Positions 43,802 through 54,720 of a DNA stretch of 64,000 bases are shown piece after piece. The position numbers were made by a program, and so were the translations under genes. The notes under the pieces were generated by a model. That model was not told the DNA's origin. It ran no database searches and saw only the letters and a program-made list of their open reading frames with translations. Each line of letters opens with the position of its first letter. Within the stretch, counting starts at the first letter, position 1. Origin of the DNA: Cenococcum geophilum 1.58 (Eukaryota; Ascomycota; Dothideomycetes; Gloniales; Gloniaceae); contig KV748187.1 in NCBI GenBank assembly GCA_001692895.1, forward strand, positions 2,538,836-2,602,835. The letters run 5' to 3'.

Positions 43802-46800
43802 GTACTCCTCTCCCCTAGACGGTTTGGTCCCTAAACTAAATAGATAACTTAAAAATAGGCAGTGTATGGGGTTGCCTATTTTCTACCATAAAGATATTAG
43901 TTCCGCTTACCGCCCTTAACCGAGCTAATAGTGATTTTTTATGCCGGGCATAGAAAATTCTAATTGGTTAGTTTAGTGAGTAAGGTTGGCAGAACTCTAT
44001 ACTGCTACCTAAATCGGTCCGTATGGCGTTTCTTGGCGAGAATTTGGCTAATTAGATAACTTTAACTGCTAGTTGAAGTTCTATAACATTTTAACCACTA
44101 TAAATTTTAATGTGGTGGTCGGCCGCGACCTTAGCGTGACTTTTCCTTATCTTGTGCCTAGTTTGGGGGTCTTGGCTTTTTAGGGTGTTGCTTATGGAAG
44201 CGCTGTATAGCTTATTTGTAACCCTTTAGGTCTTCCTCTAGCTGCTAGGTTATATCCTTATAATATTTTTATTTAATCTTATAAGTTAGGCCCTGGGGGT
44301 CTTTGTTGTATATATTAAGGATTTTTTTAAACTCCTATTTGTCTTTTATATTGCCGTTATTATCTCTCTCTGCTACTCGTCCTTATATATTATGGCGCTC
44401 TATAGTATTAATATTTGCTTGGCTAGGGATCTCTTTAGTAGCCTAGAGGCGGACCTTAGATATATAAAAGGATTTATTTACTTAGATGTGGTCTAAAAGG
44501 TCTACTATAACTGCCCCTTAGTATACTGCGAGTACGGGGTATAGGCCGTCCTATTTGTTGTCCTATTTCTTCTTAGGTCTATTTGTCTTTATATTTTCTA
44601 AGCTAACTATAACTATATTACCTTCGTAGAATAACGCGCTCTTGTCCCTATAGGTATTAGCATTATCTTTATAGCGTTGCTATAAAATCCGGGCTAGGGC
44701 CTTAAGCTATGTTAATATCCGCTTAAAGCGGTTGGCCATAGAGTCTGCGCGGAAGAACTCCTTCTTTATTTGTGCTGATAGTGTTAATAGGTGGGGGCTA
44801 GTAGGCTTAATTCTGAGGCAAGGGTTAAAGCTATAGTTTATAAAAAATAGGGAGATGCCTGTGCTTTTATTAACTTAGTTATTTATAGTAAACTTGGTAA
44901 GTGGTAGGTAGTTAACCTAGTTGTCCTATGTAAAGCTAATAAAAGTATAAAGGTATTTATTTACGGCGGCGTTAATAATTTTAGTTTGGCCGTCTATTTC
45001 TAGGTGCTAAGCTAAGCTTAGTTGCAAGGTTGTCTTAAGGTGTTTACTTAGTCGTTACTAGAAGTCGCTAATAAATTATATGCTGCGATTGGAGATAATC
45101 GTGCTTGGTATACCGTGGAGCTTATATACGTTGTTAATAAAGCTATTAACTAACTTCTTTGTTAAGAGTCCTGTTACTAGAATAAGGTGTTATATTTTAG
45201 TTAGGCGGTCCATAATAATAAGGATATATTTGTATGCCTTACCGTGGTGTTGGCATACTAGCAGCGTTGTGATATAGTTAATTGAGATATTGGTTTACGG
45301 GTGGGCGGGTAATTTTAGTGGCTTTAGGAAACCGGGTGGGGTAGAATGGGGGGTCTTAGTGCGAAAGTATAGGGCATAGTCTTTAATAAAGGTAGCCGTA
45401 AACTGGGAGATTCCTGGCTACCAGTATGTTTGGTTTAAGAGGTTAAGAGTCTTAACCTAACTAGGGTAACTAGTGGGGCCGCTGCTATAAGAGCGATGGG
45501 TAACTTCTAGGTGGAGGTCTAGGGCGTTAGGGATAAAGAGACGTTAGTGGAAGTAGATCTGTCCGTTAACGATACTGTATTCTAACTTATTATAATAGAG
45601 TAATTTCCTAATTTTCTTTAGCTAATGGCGAGCTTTCTGATTATGTAGGGCTGCTACTATATCTCTTGCGAGTTTGTTCTCCTAGTATTTTAGCTAGATT
45701 AACTTATTTAGTAACTTTTTAGCTATTTTAGGGTCTAGAGCGGCTATAAACTCTGCGTCGTTAGAGTTATAGGACTTGTATAATAATTCTTCTAAGATTA
45801 TAGGGTTAACTTTTTAGGGTAGTATAACGACTTGGGCTCGGTAGTGGAGGCGTTTGTTATTAGCGTCCTTAGGCCTTATTTCTAGTAGCCGGCTTAGGGC
45901 GTTAGGGAGCGTAGCTTTGCTGCTAGGTTTGTATATAATTATAAAGTTAAACTATAAAAGGAACTCTGCCTACTGGACTTAGCACTAGTTTAGCTGCTTA
46001 GTAGTTATAAACGTCTGTAGGTTCTTATGGTTGGTAATAATTTTAAACGGCTCCTTAGTCCCTTATAGCTTAGGACGCCATTTCTTTAAAGCCTTAATAA
46101 TAGCTAGGAGTTCTTTATTATAGATCTTATAGTTATATTCCGGTACGGAGTGCTTTATAGAGAAGAATGCAATTGGTCTTAATTTTCCGTTATTATTATA
46201 CTGGGAAAGGACTCCGCCGAAAGCCTAATTTAATACGTCTGTCTCTACCACTGTTTTCTTTATGTAGTTATAGTATGCTAGTACTAGTGCTGAAGTAAAG
46301 GCTTCCTTAAGGGCCTTAAATAATTTGGCTTATTTTAGTCCCTATAGCTATCTAATATTCTTCTTTAGAAGTTTTGTTATAGGTATAGCGATAGTAGAGT
46401 AGCTTTAGATAAATTGTTAGTAGAAGTTCGCAAAGCTGAGAAATTATTATAGTTCTTTAATTAATGTTGGGTCCTTTTATTCCTATAAGGCCTGTATCTT
46501 CTTAGGGTTTATAGTTATACTATTAGTTAAGATAATTAAGCTAAGGTATTTTGTTTTAGTAGAGTAGAACTTAGACTTATTAATATTAATCTAAAGTCCA
46601 GCATTGCTAAGTCTTTGGATGACTTTATTTATATACTTAGTATACTTAGCGCGTGTTTTAGAAAAGACAAGGACGTTATTAAGGTAGGTAGTGTAGTAGT
46701 TGTTAAGGGCGTTGTGTAGAATATAGTTAATATAGTTTTAGAACGTAGTGGGTGCGTTATAGAGGCTGAATAGTATAACTAGTATCTTATAGAGTCCGAA

Positions 46801-48800
46801 CCGGGTAATAAATGCTGTAAGCTACTTATAGCCCTCCGTAATCTAGATCTAGTTAAACGTAGCAATTATATTAAGTTTAGTAAAGTACTTGGCGCTATAA
46901 AGTGCGTCAAGTGTCTTGTGGATTAGTGGTAGTGGGTATTAATTTTTAATAGTGACTGTGTTTAGGCCTTAGTAGTTATAGTAGATTTGTATACCGCCGC
47001 CGGGCTTAGTAGTGAGGAGGAGTGGTGCGGTAGCTGGTAAGGTTAATTTGCGGATAAAACCCTTATCTAGTATCTTATTAATCCACTTTTTTATATACCT
47101 AAGTTTAGCAGGTGAGAGTGGTCTATTTTTATAGTACGGGGCCTAGTTTCTAGGGGTGATCTTAATTTTATGGTCCTATGGTTGGTAAGGGGGTAGCTTA
47201 TCTATGTTTTTAGGGAGGAAGTGCTTAATATGTTTACTAAACTCCTTTAGTAGACGTTATAGAATGTCTTCGCGGGTTAATCCTGGTTTGCCTTTTAGGA
47301 ATTTTTTAATATTGGTGTTAACTATCTTCTAACGTAAAAGCTTGGGTTTGGTTTTTAGATTTGTCTTAAGGAAGTTGTAGAAATAGGGGGGGAGCACTTT
47401 ACGGGCTTCCTTTATTATATAGTCGCCTTTTACTAGCCGGCGGAAAGATCTTTTTAATAGGTTCGGTACTTCTATTAGGCCTATAGGTAGCTCTTTAAGC
47501 AGCTATCGGTACTTATCTTATTTAACTAGTTCTACTAGCTCCGCTATATAAATTCTTATTACTTTTATGTCTTTTTACTTATAGAACTAGGTAAAATTAA
47601 TAGCACGGGTGTATTTAATATCATTTAGGTTGGGGCGTGTCTGGCTCTCCGGTGCTATGGCTGGGCTAGTATAGCTTGGTCGGCCCAGGGGGGCGGAAAT
47701 AAGGCGGTGGCCCTATACGGTACGCGCGGGAGATAGGTATAAGGTTGGGCGTTGCGGTGGCGCGGTTTCTATTATCTGGGTTTTGGTAGTTTTATAGCCA
47801 GTTCTTGCTATAACGCGAGCTGTAGTGTGCGTATATGGTATATGGCTTAGTTTTAGGTGTTGGGCTAGGCGGCTAGGGTTTAAATGGTGCCTAGGTTGGG
47901 GTTGGTTTCTTAGTGGTGGTGGCGTAAAGTAGACCTTCTTCCTTGGTCTTGGTAGGGCTGGCTGGCCCGTCGTTTTAGTTTTAAGTACTGGGTTAGTCTA
48001 GTCTTCTACTGTCTTATTTCTTTACAGCTGTATAGGCTCCCCTTTATTAGGAACGTCTTCTACTATTAGGGCTTTGTATATAGTTCTAGGCACTAGGCTT
48101 AGTAGTGCTAAGTGTCTATATAGGGCGTCCCTGCTAACGTCGGCTATCCCCTACGGGAGGTAGTGCCTAGAGTAGTAGTCTGAGTTAAAGTGGATTTTGA
48201 GTTTTCTGAAGCTGGGACGGGGCTTATGCTTCTAAAGCTAGGGTATATTTAGGATAATTGGGGTAGTGGGCGAGAGTTTGGTAATAAAAAAGAGTATGGC
48301 TTTAGTATAGAGGCCGATTAATATTTAGGCGGTAAAGTAGTCCGTAATAAGTGAAGTTAGGATGCTGTTTGCGAGGCGTAGTGGCCTAGGTGCCAGCAGC
48401 TTCTTAGTTATAATGTTATACTTTTTTATAATAGACTCTACGTTGGTAAATGCTATTATAGTACTACTGGAGTTTACTAGGCTTACTGTATTAATATAAA
48501 CTTGGGGGTATAGGTTATATAATAAGGAGAGTTGGGTTTAAATAAGGATTAATTTCTTATTATTGTTTGCTAATCTAAGATTAAGTGGCAGTTTACTAAT
48601 AGAAAGGACTAATTAATCTAATAACAGGGACCTAATCTTCTCGTCTTCCTCCTTATATGGTTTAGACCCTTAGGCGCAACTTAGTTTAAGGGTTTGCCTT
48701 TTAATAACTAGGGTATGGGGCTATCTTAGCGGGGCGGTCTAGTGTCCGTCTAGTTGGCGGTGTCTGTTTTTGTTTTGGTTAGAGTATAGAAAAATAATAC
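43802..48800 (-). pseudogene. pol: Chromovirus 2 pol (PR-RT-RH-IN-chromodomain), RIP-mutated
   Basis: Minus strand, high to low. A protease-like region at about 48480-48200 has the active-site triad damaged (Asn-Ser-Ser where Asp-Ser-Gly is expected), followed by LLAPRPLRLANSILTSLI. Next is a Pro-rich linker, then reverse transcriptase from about 47110 (KWINKILDKGFIRKLTLP, TTKPGGGIQI, NTVTIKN.YPLPL) with the active site YLNNVLVF near 46680 (family YLDD; both Asp are Asn). RNase H and integrase follow. A chromodomain lies at about 44330-44165 (LTYKIK.KYYKDIT.QLEEDL, then FHKQHPKKPRPPN). The chromodomain would target insertion to marked chromatin. Confidence 0.87.
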
Positions 48801-50195
48801 CTTACTAACGACGTGGCCGTGTTCGTATTTGCTAGCGTAAAGTCGCTAATACTAGGCGTTATTAATGGGTTGGGCTCCTATATAGGGTATAGTTTAGAGT
48901 AACTGAGCCGTAGGGTTAAAGGGGGGGGTCGTCTGCCGCGGCCATAATAGGCTCCGTAGTTACCGCGTCTATAATAGACTTTATAGTTGCCGCGTCCGCG
49001 GTTATTTATTTATATTGTTTAATGGGGTGGTATTAGGACTAGGTTTGCTATTTTAGTAGGGTTATAGGCATCCTTTTAGTGGCCGGGCAGGCTATAGGTA
49101 AGGTATAGTTTATTATTAATACGGCGCTTGCGCTCCGTATTTAAGATTCTATTAAGGTTTATAGGTTCTTTAGTTACTGCTAAGGTTGGGGTTAACATAG
49201 GGGCAGGGGCTTAGGTAGGTAAGCGGTAGTTAGCGTTCTTCTTAAGGTTAGCTTAGTATGTATAGTTTGCGAGGTTCTTAGCGAACACATCTATCTACTT
49301 GCTCTAACCTGTATAGTCACTGTTATTAATTTTATAGGCCAGTTTAAGTACCAGCTCTTCTATCTTTGGAGAGATAAACTTTTAAAGTAGGTTTACCTTC
49401 TGTTTGTCTGTCTTCTTAGCGCGGACTATTAGCTTATTAAGCTCTCCCTTTTAGGACTAGTAATTACGCTCGCCTTAGGGGAAATAGTTAAGCTTATTCT
49501 TTGCGACCTAGGTTATATTAAGGACCTTATAGTAGGCAGTAAGGTCTTTAAGCATATCTTCCTTGGTAGGCTATTTTTACGCAGATATATTGTTTGGGTT
49601 CTTGTATATAAGCTTTAGGCCCTGCTTAATAAACTTATAGGCCTTATTTTTTAGTATGTCTGAGATATAAAGGATCTGGGACTAAACTATATTAAAGTAA
49701 TCCCAGTCCTGGTTGAAGACTCCCTTAATCTTAATATGCTAGGTCTTGAAATTAGCTTATTATTCTAGTAAGGTGCCTTTTCCGCTAAATATTGGCGGGT
49801 TTTTAGATCTCCGTTTTTTCTGCTAGGTTACTACTATTATTATAGGGGTTAATTATTTTAGAACGGTAATAGTCTCTGCCTAGGAGTTAATAGTTCCTGT
49901 TTAAAAAGTAATAAGGGCACTAAGGTTTTTATTGGCTTTCTTATTGGTGGTGTTTATATTATATATACACTATAGTCCTACTTTAATGTTATTAAGGAAC
50001 TTATTAGTATAGTTAATAAGGGTAAGGTAAGCTTTGCTAGGCTTAAAGGTCTTAGGGTATAGTAGGGAGCGGCGGATTGTCTACGCGATATTAGGGTATG
50101 TCTCTGTAAATAGGTCTATAAAAACGTCGCGGGGGTTCTAGGTTTCGGCCATTTTGGCGTCGTTAGTGTCGCCCATCTAGGCGCTAGGTAAAAAC
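48801..50195 (-). pseudogene. gag: Chromovirus 2 gag, RIP-mutated
   Basis: Minus strand from about 50173 (MGDTNDAKMAET; a second ATG at 50152) down to about 48800. A helical capsid-like part (YPKTFKPSKAYLTLINYTNK at about 50050-49990; IFSGKGTLLE near 49790) leads to a zinc knuckle at about 49120-49075 reading LYLTYSLPGHQKDAYN. The three Cys of the expected CxxCxxxGHxxxxC are Tyr, Ser/Tyr and Tyr, while Gly-His is kept. Its tail is Gly/Arg/Tyr-rich (about 49000-48920). Confidence 0.78.
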
Positions 50196-50341
50196 TAAGG
50201 ATTATTCTAGGACTATACTGGGGACGTATTAGTTTTAGCAGAGGCGCGTATAGGTCGCGATTGCTCTAGGGTAGAGGTTAATTGGCTAGGGTATAGAGAA
50301 TTAGTAATTGCGACGGGGCGTAAATTGAAGATACTATAAAC

Positions 50342-50528
50342 TGTTACAGTGCTGCAATAAAGTAGACTGAATAACTACGTTGTAGTATAAAGAGGGGAAG
50401 AAGGTGGAAAGGGGGTATTGTATATAAATAGTAGGGCTAGCCGCTAAGTCGCTAGTGGTGGACTAGCTAATAGTAGGGAATAGTACGAGATAGTATGAAA
50501 TAGTATGCGTTAGGTTAGTGCTGTGATA
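50342..50528 (-). repeat. 5' LTR of chromovirus 2
   Basis: 187 bp, TGTTACAGTGCTGCAATAAA...GCTGTGATA, the partner of 43615-43801. Both end in ATA rather than ACA, consistent with C-to-T change at the terminal CA. CTACC follows at 50529. Confidence 0.93.
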
Positions 50529-51560
50529 CTACCTATAGTAAGCACTATAAAGAGAAGCTTTTAATAACTACTTCTATATTTAATCCCTGCTTCCTTATTA
50601 CAACTACGGGAACCCTATTTAGAATTATTAGTATATAAACTAATAATATAATTATCTTAGGAGATGACCAATTCTTAGCTCTTAAAGAGGATAAGCTAGT
50701 AAAGGTAAATCTTATAGTAAAGCTAAAGGAAAAGCTTAACTTAATAACACTATTACTCTTTAATAAATGTATCCTCTCTCTAAATAAGGATTCTATTGCT
50801 TTGCGCCAAAAGGGTTAAGGTAAGAAGATTAATGTTATTAATATTAATTCTCTAAAGTAAGGATATGTGGAGTAACGTGCTCGCGGAGCTTATGTTGCTT
50901 CTATCTATTAACCTAAGGCTTTATTTAATCTCTTTGTTATGGCTTAATACTAGAAACTAACTAAGGATGATATCCTTACCCTAAATAAGCGTTTTTTCTA
51001 GTAAATAAACTATTTTGATTGGGGACTACTTTACGTATCTATTAATCTTTTTACCGCTAAGCTCTTTATATTTATTAATAGATCGTTTATAAATAATAAA
51101 GATTTTAGCTCTTAGTTAGAATATAAGATTATTATTATAAACGAATTTACTAGAGAGAATGACTTTATAATCTATAGTAATCTTATTTATTAGAGTTTAA
51201 CTAAGAGCAAGCGCGTTACTTAAAGTGTTTTGGTGTTAGAGATATATAAAATAGTTGGCGGAGTTAATATGGTAATTGCAATTGGAACTACCCTAAAGAC
51301 GATTATAGATTAACTTGAACTTCTTATTATCCCTATAATTATGTATACCGACTTATATTCCCTTTATAAGTATTTAATTAAGCTTAGTACCATAAAGAAG
51401 AAGCGCCTTATAATTAATATTATAGCACTTTAGTAATTCTACGAGTGTTAAAAACTCTTTAAGATTTAATAGATTAATAGCTAAAATAACCCGGCAGATG
51501 TGATAATAAAGGCGAACCTAAATAAGGTACTAGAGACGTTTGTTAATATAAATACTCTAT
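50529..51560 (+). pseudogene. pol: Copia reverse transcriptase C-terminus and RNase H
   Basis: Continuation of 43001-43614. Readable: KHYKEKLLITTSIFNPCFLI (50545-50605), NIIILGDDQFLALKEDKLVK (about 50650-50705), then RNase H: LSTAKLFIF-like with KLFIFINRSF (about 51060; first catalytic Asp is Asn), VLVLEIYKIVGGVNMV (about 51230), MYTDLYSLYKYLI (about 51340) and NNPADVIIKAN (about 51485-51520). The last coding part matches the fragment kept in the short Copia units at 2069. It ends near 51570, ahead of the LTR at 51952. Confidence 0.87.
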
Positions 51561-51570
51561 ATATATAAGT

Positions 51571-51951
51571 TAAAGGTTAGGTTAAAAGGGAATCCCTAGA
51601 AATTTCTTAGTTACGTAAGGTCTTAAGATGTCTAGGAACTTTAACCGGCGGTTAAAGTTGTCTAATTAGTTAGATTCTGCAGACCCTAACTTAAACTAGC
51701 TAATTAGGATTTTCCATTCCTAGGATAGAAAATCGCTATTGGCTCGCTTACCGCTAGTGCCTTAGCGGCCCTACTAATAAGATACTTACCTATAACTTAT
51801 AAGCAAGAAAGCACTACGTGTAAAGGGGCAAATTTTAGGATAGTAAGACTTATGTTATAATGGCAATAGTAAGTAAGGAGGATTAATTTTTTATTTTGCT
51901 AGTTAAGCGGTATATATATATAGATGGCAACCATAAAAGAAGAGTTGCTAG
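51571..51951 (+). other. Copia 3' untranslated region
   Basis: Lies between the RNase H end and the 3' LTR. It shares blocks with 2270-2496 and 1-396 (for example CTAATTAGGATTTTCCAT and AAATCGCTATTGGCT). It includes AGATGGCAACCATAAAAG and AAAAGAAGAG just before the LTR. Confidence 0.7.
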
Positions 51952-52152
51952 TGTTAGGAATAAAGGTAAATGGTTACTATATAAGGCATATTGCCGTCAC
52001 GTATGGCAAGTTGCTATTACGTGCCGCCGCGGCACTAGCGTGATGAGGAACCTTAAGTTCCTTACCCCTTTCTTTAAGAAGAAAAGAAGAATAACAATTA
52101 TTATACTATCTACGAACCGTAGCTACGTAATATCCCCCTTATGTAACCAACA
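51952..52152 (+). repeat. 3' LTR of Copia
   Basis: 201 bp, TGTTAGGAATAAAGG...TATGTAACCAACA with intact TG...CA ends, followed by AATAT (52153-52157). An 88-codon plus-strand frame at 51896-52162 runs over it and is not considered a gene. Confidence 0.92.
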
Positions 52153-52157
52153 AATAT

Positions 52158-53130
52158 CTTAATTAATTAAGACGTAGTAAGGACCGTACCTTTTATCTCC
52201 TTTTATATCTAGATTAAGCAGATTTAATTTAGTATCTATATTAACTGCATTCTCTACAAACTAAGTAACTCTAAAAATATCGTTAATATAACGCCTCGTA
52301 TATTTATATTTGCTATTATTTAGTTATTAGTCTCTATATTAATTAAAAGGGTTACTAACTTTTTAGTTCTCTAGCAGATTCTCTTTATACTAAGGATCTA
52401 CTGTAGATAACTTAATTTAATACTTTAGATGACTTTTTAATCCGTATTTATTAATGTACTTAATACCCCTTCCGCCGATTTACCTAATAGTTATTATAGG
52501 CATACCCTTTACCTTCTTCGGACTAGGCCTATAATATAATAATTAACTATACTTAGGGTCCTTCTTTAAGTCATCTTTACCCGTAAGGTCGATAGGCTCG
52601 TTTTTCCTACCATTCTCTATACTTTTATAAGGAATGCTATTTATCCCTTTAGCACCCTCGCTAGGCTCCTCTTTAACCTTAGTTTTACCCTCTTCTTTTC
52701 TTTTAGCTTAACCCTATTCTTTCCCCTTAGGCTTAGTCTATTCTTTCCCCTTAGGCTTAGCCTGTTCTTTCCCCTTAGGCTTAGCCTGTTCTTTCCCCTT
52801 AGCCTAGCCCTATTCTTTCCCCTTAGCCTAGCCCTATTCTTCTCCCTTAAATTCCCCCTTAGACTCCTTTTTAGCTGAATTCCATCTAGCCTCCTTTAAT
52901 TCCACCTATTTATCTAACTAATCTTTAGCTATAGCGCGATATTAATAAAACCAAGCTTTATTAGGGAAATTCTCTAGCTTAGCACCCTATAGCTTGGCCT
53001 TCTTAATCTGCACTACTTACTATCCTATTTTATCTACCTCGTCTTCTAGATTAAGGAGACTTAGGTTATTAATAGATTTTAGATATTCCTTATACTTAGC
53101 CACCAATTTATTAATAAGAGTAGCCATCTT
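52158..53130 (-). pseudogene. 5' part of host gene with KGKEQAKP repeats, split by Copia
   Basis: The minus-strand frame starts MATLINKLVAKYKEYLKSIN at 53130 and continues through EDEVDKIG, ELKEARWNSAKKESKG, about six tandem copies of an 8-residue unit near KGKEQAKP (24 bp each, about 52850-52700), then KEEPSEGAKGIN, NEPIDLTGKDD, GGRGIKYINKYGLKSHLKY and GDKRYGPYYVLIN at the Copia border. Stops are all at places where Gln or Trp fits. It continues in frame on the other side of the Copia (36480-37078). The family is unknown. A charged, repeat-bearing protein of over 500 residues is implied. The ATG context is the first in a long coherent frame. Confidence 0.7.
52700..52860. repeat. 24-bp coding repeat (KGKEQAKP)
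   Basis: Tandem units near TTCCCCTTAGGCTTAGCCTG (plus strand) plus four bases. They encode Lys/Glu/Gln/Pro repeats on the minus strand. Variation among units is mostly C/T. Confidence 0.85.
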
Positions 53131-54119
53131 AACAAATTATAAGATACTATCGTAGGGTGATATAAGAAGTGCCGTTCTTGCAGGCAAAATGCGGAACTAA
53201 AAATAGAGGTTAGAGTAAAATTTAAAGTAGAACTAAGGAGATAGAAATTAAAATAGACTTTAAAGTTTAATTAAGGAAATAAAAGTTAACTTAGTAAGTT
53301 AAGTGCCTGCTTAATAGTTGCTTAAAGAATAAATTATAAGCTAAGTTACCGGGTAAAGGTCCTTAAATAATTCTTACGGAATAACGTACTTTAGAAAATA
53401 AATACCTTTACTCTTAAGCTAATAAATATTTGCCCCCCCGAGGGGCACATAGGTATAAATTCTAGTTTTCGATTTCTTATTTATAAAATCCGTTTTCCTA
53501 TTTATAAAATCGTTTTCTCGCCTATAAAATCCGTTTTTATATTTATTGAATTTATCACGAAATCTAAATCTAGAATGCCTTTTTCCGCTACCCTTCTCAC
53601 CTTTTATATAGGCTTAAATAGTCACACCTTCCATTGTCTTATGTCCCTATCTAAAACCATATTCTTTTTTTAGACTATTATATCCTCTCTAGTCGCTACT
53701 GCTTCCGCAAGCACTATTTACTTCCATTACACTACGGTATAGAATAATTCGATATTACTCTAATATACTTACCAGTTAGATAGCCTGTTCTTAACCTATA
53801 TACTAACCACACTATATTAAGTAGTATAGATTTTGGTTAGAGCTACTAAACAGCTTACCTTTAATCCTAACTCTATTAGTATATTAGTCGGAACAGTGTA
53901 GTGGGGTAAAATGGGCCACTGCTTAGTGCCTTGGCATTTTCCTGTATATATCGAGCCTTCAGCTTCTCTCCTTCTCCCTATTACGACCTACCAGAATACA
54001 TTCTTTCCTTTCTTCTTACTGACTGCTTTCCTATTGATTAATTACGACTGACGACCGACCGACCAACTGACTGACCAACCGACCGACCGACAGACAGACA
54101 GCATTGTGACTTCCTATCT
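53131..54119 (+). other. Upstream region with secreted-protein-like fragment and GACC repeat
   Basis: From about 53641 a plus-strand frame MSLSKTIFFF.TIISSLVATA looks like a signal peptide followed by STIYFHYTTV; the rest (to about 53900) is not recognised. 53455-53530 holds repeated TATAAAATCCGTTTT-type words. 53930-54110 is richer in CA/TG than its surroundings and contains a 4-bp run (GACCGACCGACC, GACAGACAGACAG) at about 54050-54100. It may be the promoter/5' end of the cupredoxin gene. Confidence 0.45.
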
Positions 54120-54720
54120 AAGAGGGACCGCGTTCACCACCATAACAGTACTTCGATTTAATTTCCTTAGTCTCAATTACACGTTAATATAAAGTTAACT
54201 CAAAAACCCTTACTAGAAGAACGGCTCCTTCAATATAGGATTTAATTAATTTAATCCTATAAACGTGAGCGGCAAGTTTATTATAGATTTTAAGGTAGAT
54301 ACTAAGAACCCTTAATAGTTCTACTACGCATAAACGTTCCGCAAGTCTCATTACCATACTAGTATAGTTTTTAGCGTAAACCCTAGAGACAAGGTAGACT
54401 AGTTTATAAAAAATGCTTAAAACTCTACCATTAAAGCAGCCCTAGTTATACTCCCTACTACTAATACCTATTCTTTCCCTTCTAAGAGCTCTAAGGTTCT
54501 ATTATCTCTTATAGTTACCAACCCCGCGGTTCTCTTAAGTGTAGGTAAGGTTATATTAACTAGTAGTTCTTAAAGCTTATCCTTAATCTCGCCTAAAATT
54601 TCTAATAGCGCTAGAGATCTGTTACTTAGATTAAGTTACTATATAGGAGGTATTCTTATGGCGTTAGTCTTATAATTTATAGACTTTTATAGTTATTTAG
54701 TGACTTTAGGTAGAGAATAA
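54120..54720 (+). pseudogene. Secreted cupredoxin (serine-rich) pseudogene
   Basis: Fungal extracellular serine-rich proteins carry one plastocyanin-like copper-binding fold. The plus-strand frame reads TAFTTITVLRFNFLSLNYT, KNGSFNIGFN.FNPINVSGKF, then FYYA.TFRKSHYHTSIVFSV where the family has FYCAQ...SHCHTGMVF. Thus both Cys are Tyr and the Met ligand is Ile, while the two His remain. Next come NPRDKVD.FIKNA.NSTIKAA, a Ser-rich stretch and a hydrophobic C-terminus LLLRLSYYIGGILMALVL (about 54620-54675), consistent with a GPI-anchor signal. Six or more TAG/TAA. The signal peptide was not placed with certainty. Confidence 0.8.

Larger units (their letters stand above)
43615..50528 (-). mobile_element. 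Chromovirus 2 (Ty3/gypsy) nested in Copia
   Basis: 6914 bp with 187-bp LTRs and CTACC target duplications, inserted in the Copia reverse transcriptase. It lies on the minus strand: gag at the right, integrase and chromodomain at the left. Just inside the left LTR the minus strand reads AGGGGAGAGGAGTAC, a polypurine tract. Its LTR is unrelated to that of chromovirus 1, so it is a different family. All domains carry RIP-type stops, but long stretches (about 48560-46570) have few of them. Confidence 0.93.
37084..52152 (+). mobile_element. Copia (Ty1) retrotransposon, full length, twice interrupted
   Basis: 201-bp LTRs at 37084-37284 and 51952-52152, 5-bp target duplications AATAT, and internal order gag, zinc knuckle, protease, integrase, reverse transcriptase, RNase H, the Copia order. 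Two elements are nested inside: the minisatellite element 40903-42998 (after integrase) and chromovirus 2 (43615-50528, within reverse transcriptase). Without them and their target copies the element is about 6.05 kb. AAAAGAAGAG just before the 3' LTR is a possible polypurine tract. It is dead through RIP. Confidence 0.93.

Noticed and set aside
51446-52152. LTR starting at TGTTAAAAACTC (51446)
   Set aside because: This was my first reading, because the match to 2069 begins there. The 5' LTR begins at 37084 with TGTTGGG right after the target copy AATAT, and AATAT follows 52152, so the true LTR is 201 bp from 51952. The 51446 match is RNase H coding sequence shared by both units.
54050-54100. 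Possible CRISPR-like or regulatory direct repeats (GACCGACCGACC)
   Set aside because: Simple 4-bp microsatellite without spacers; no CRISPR arrays are present in this eukaryotic window.
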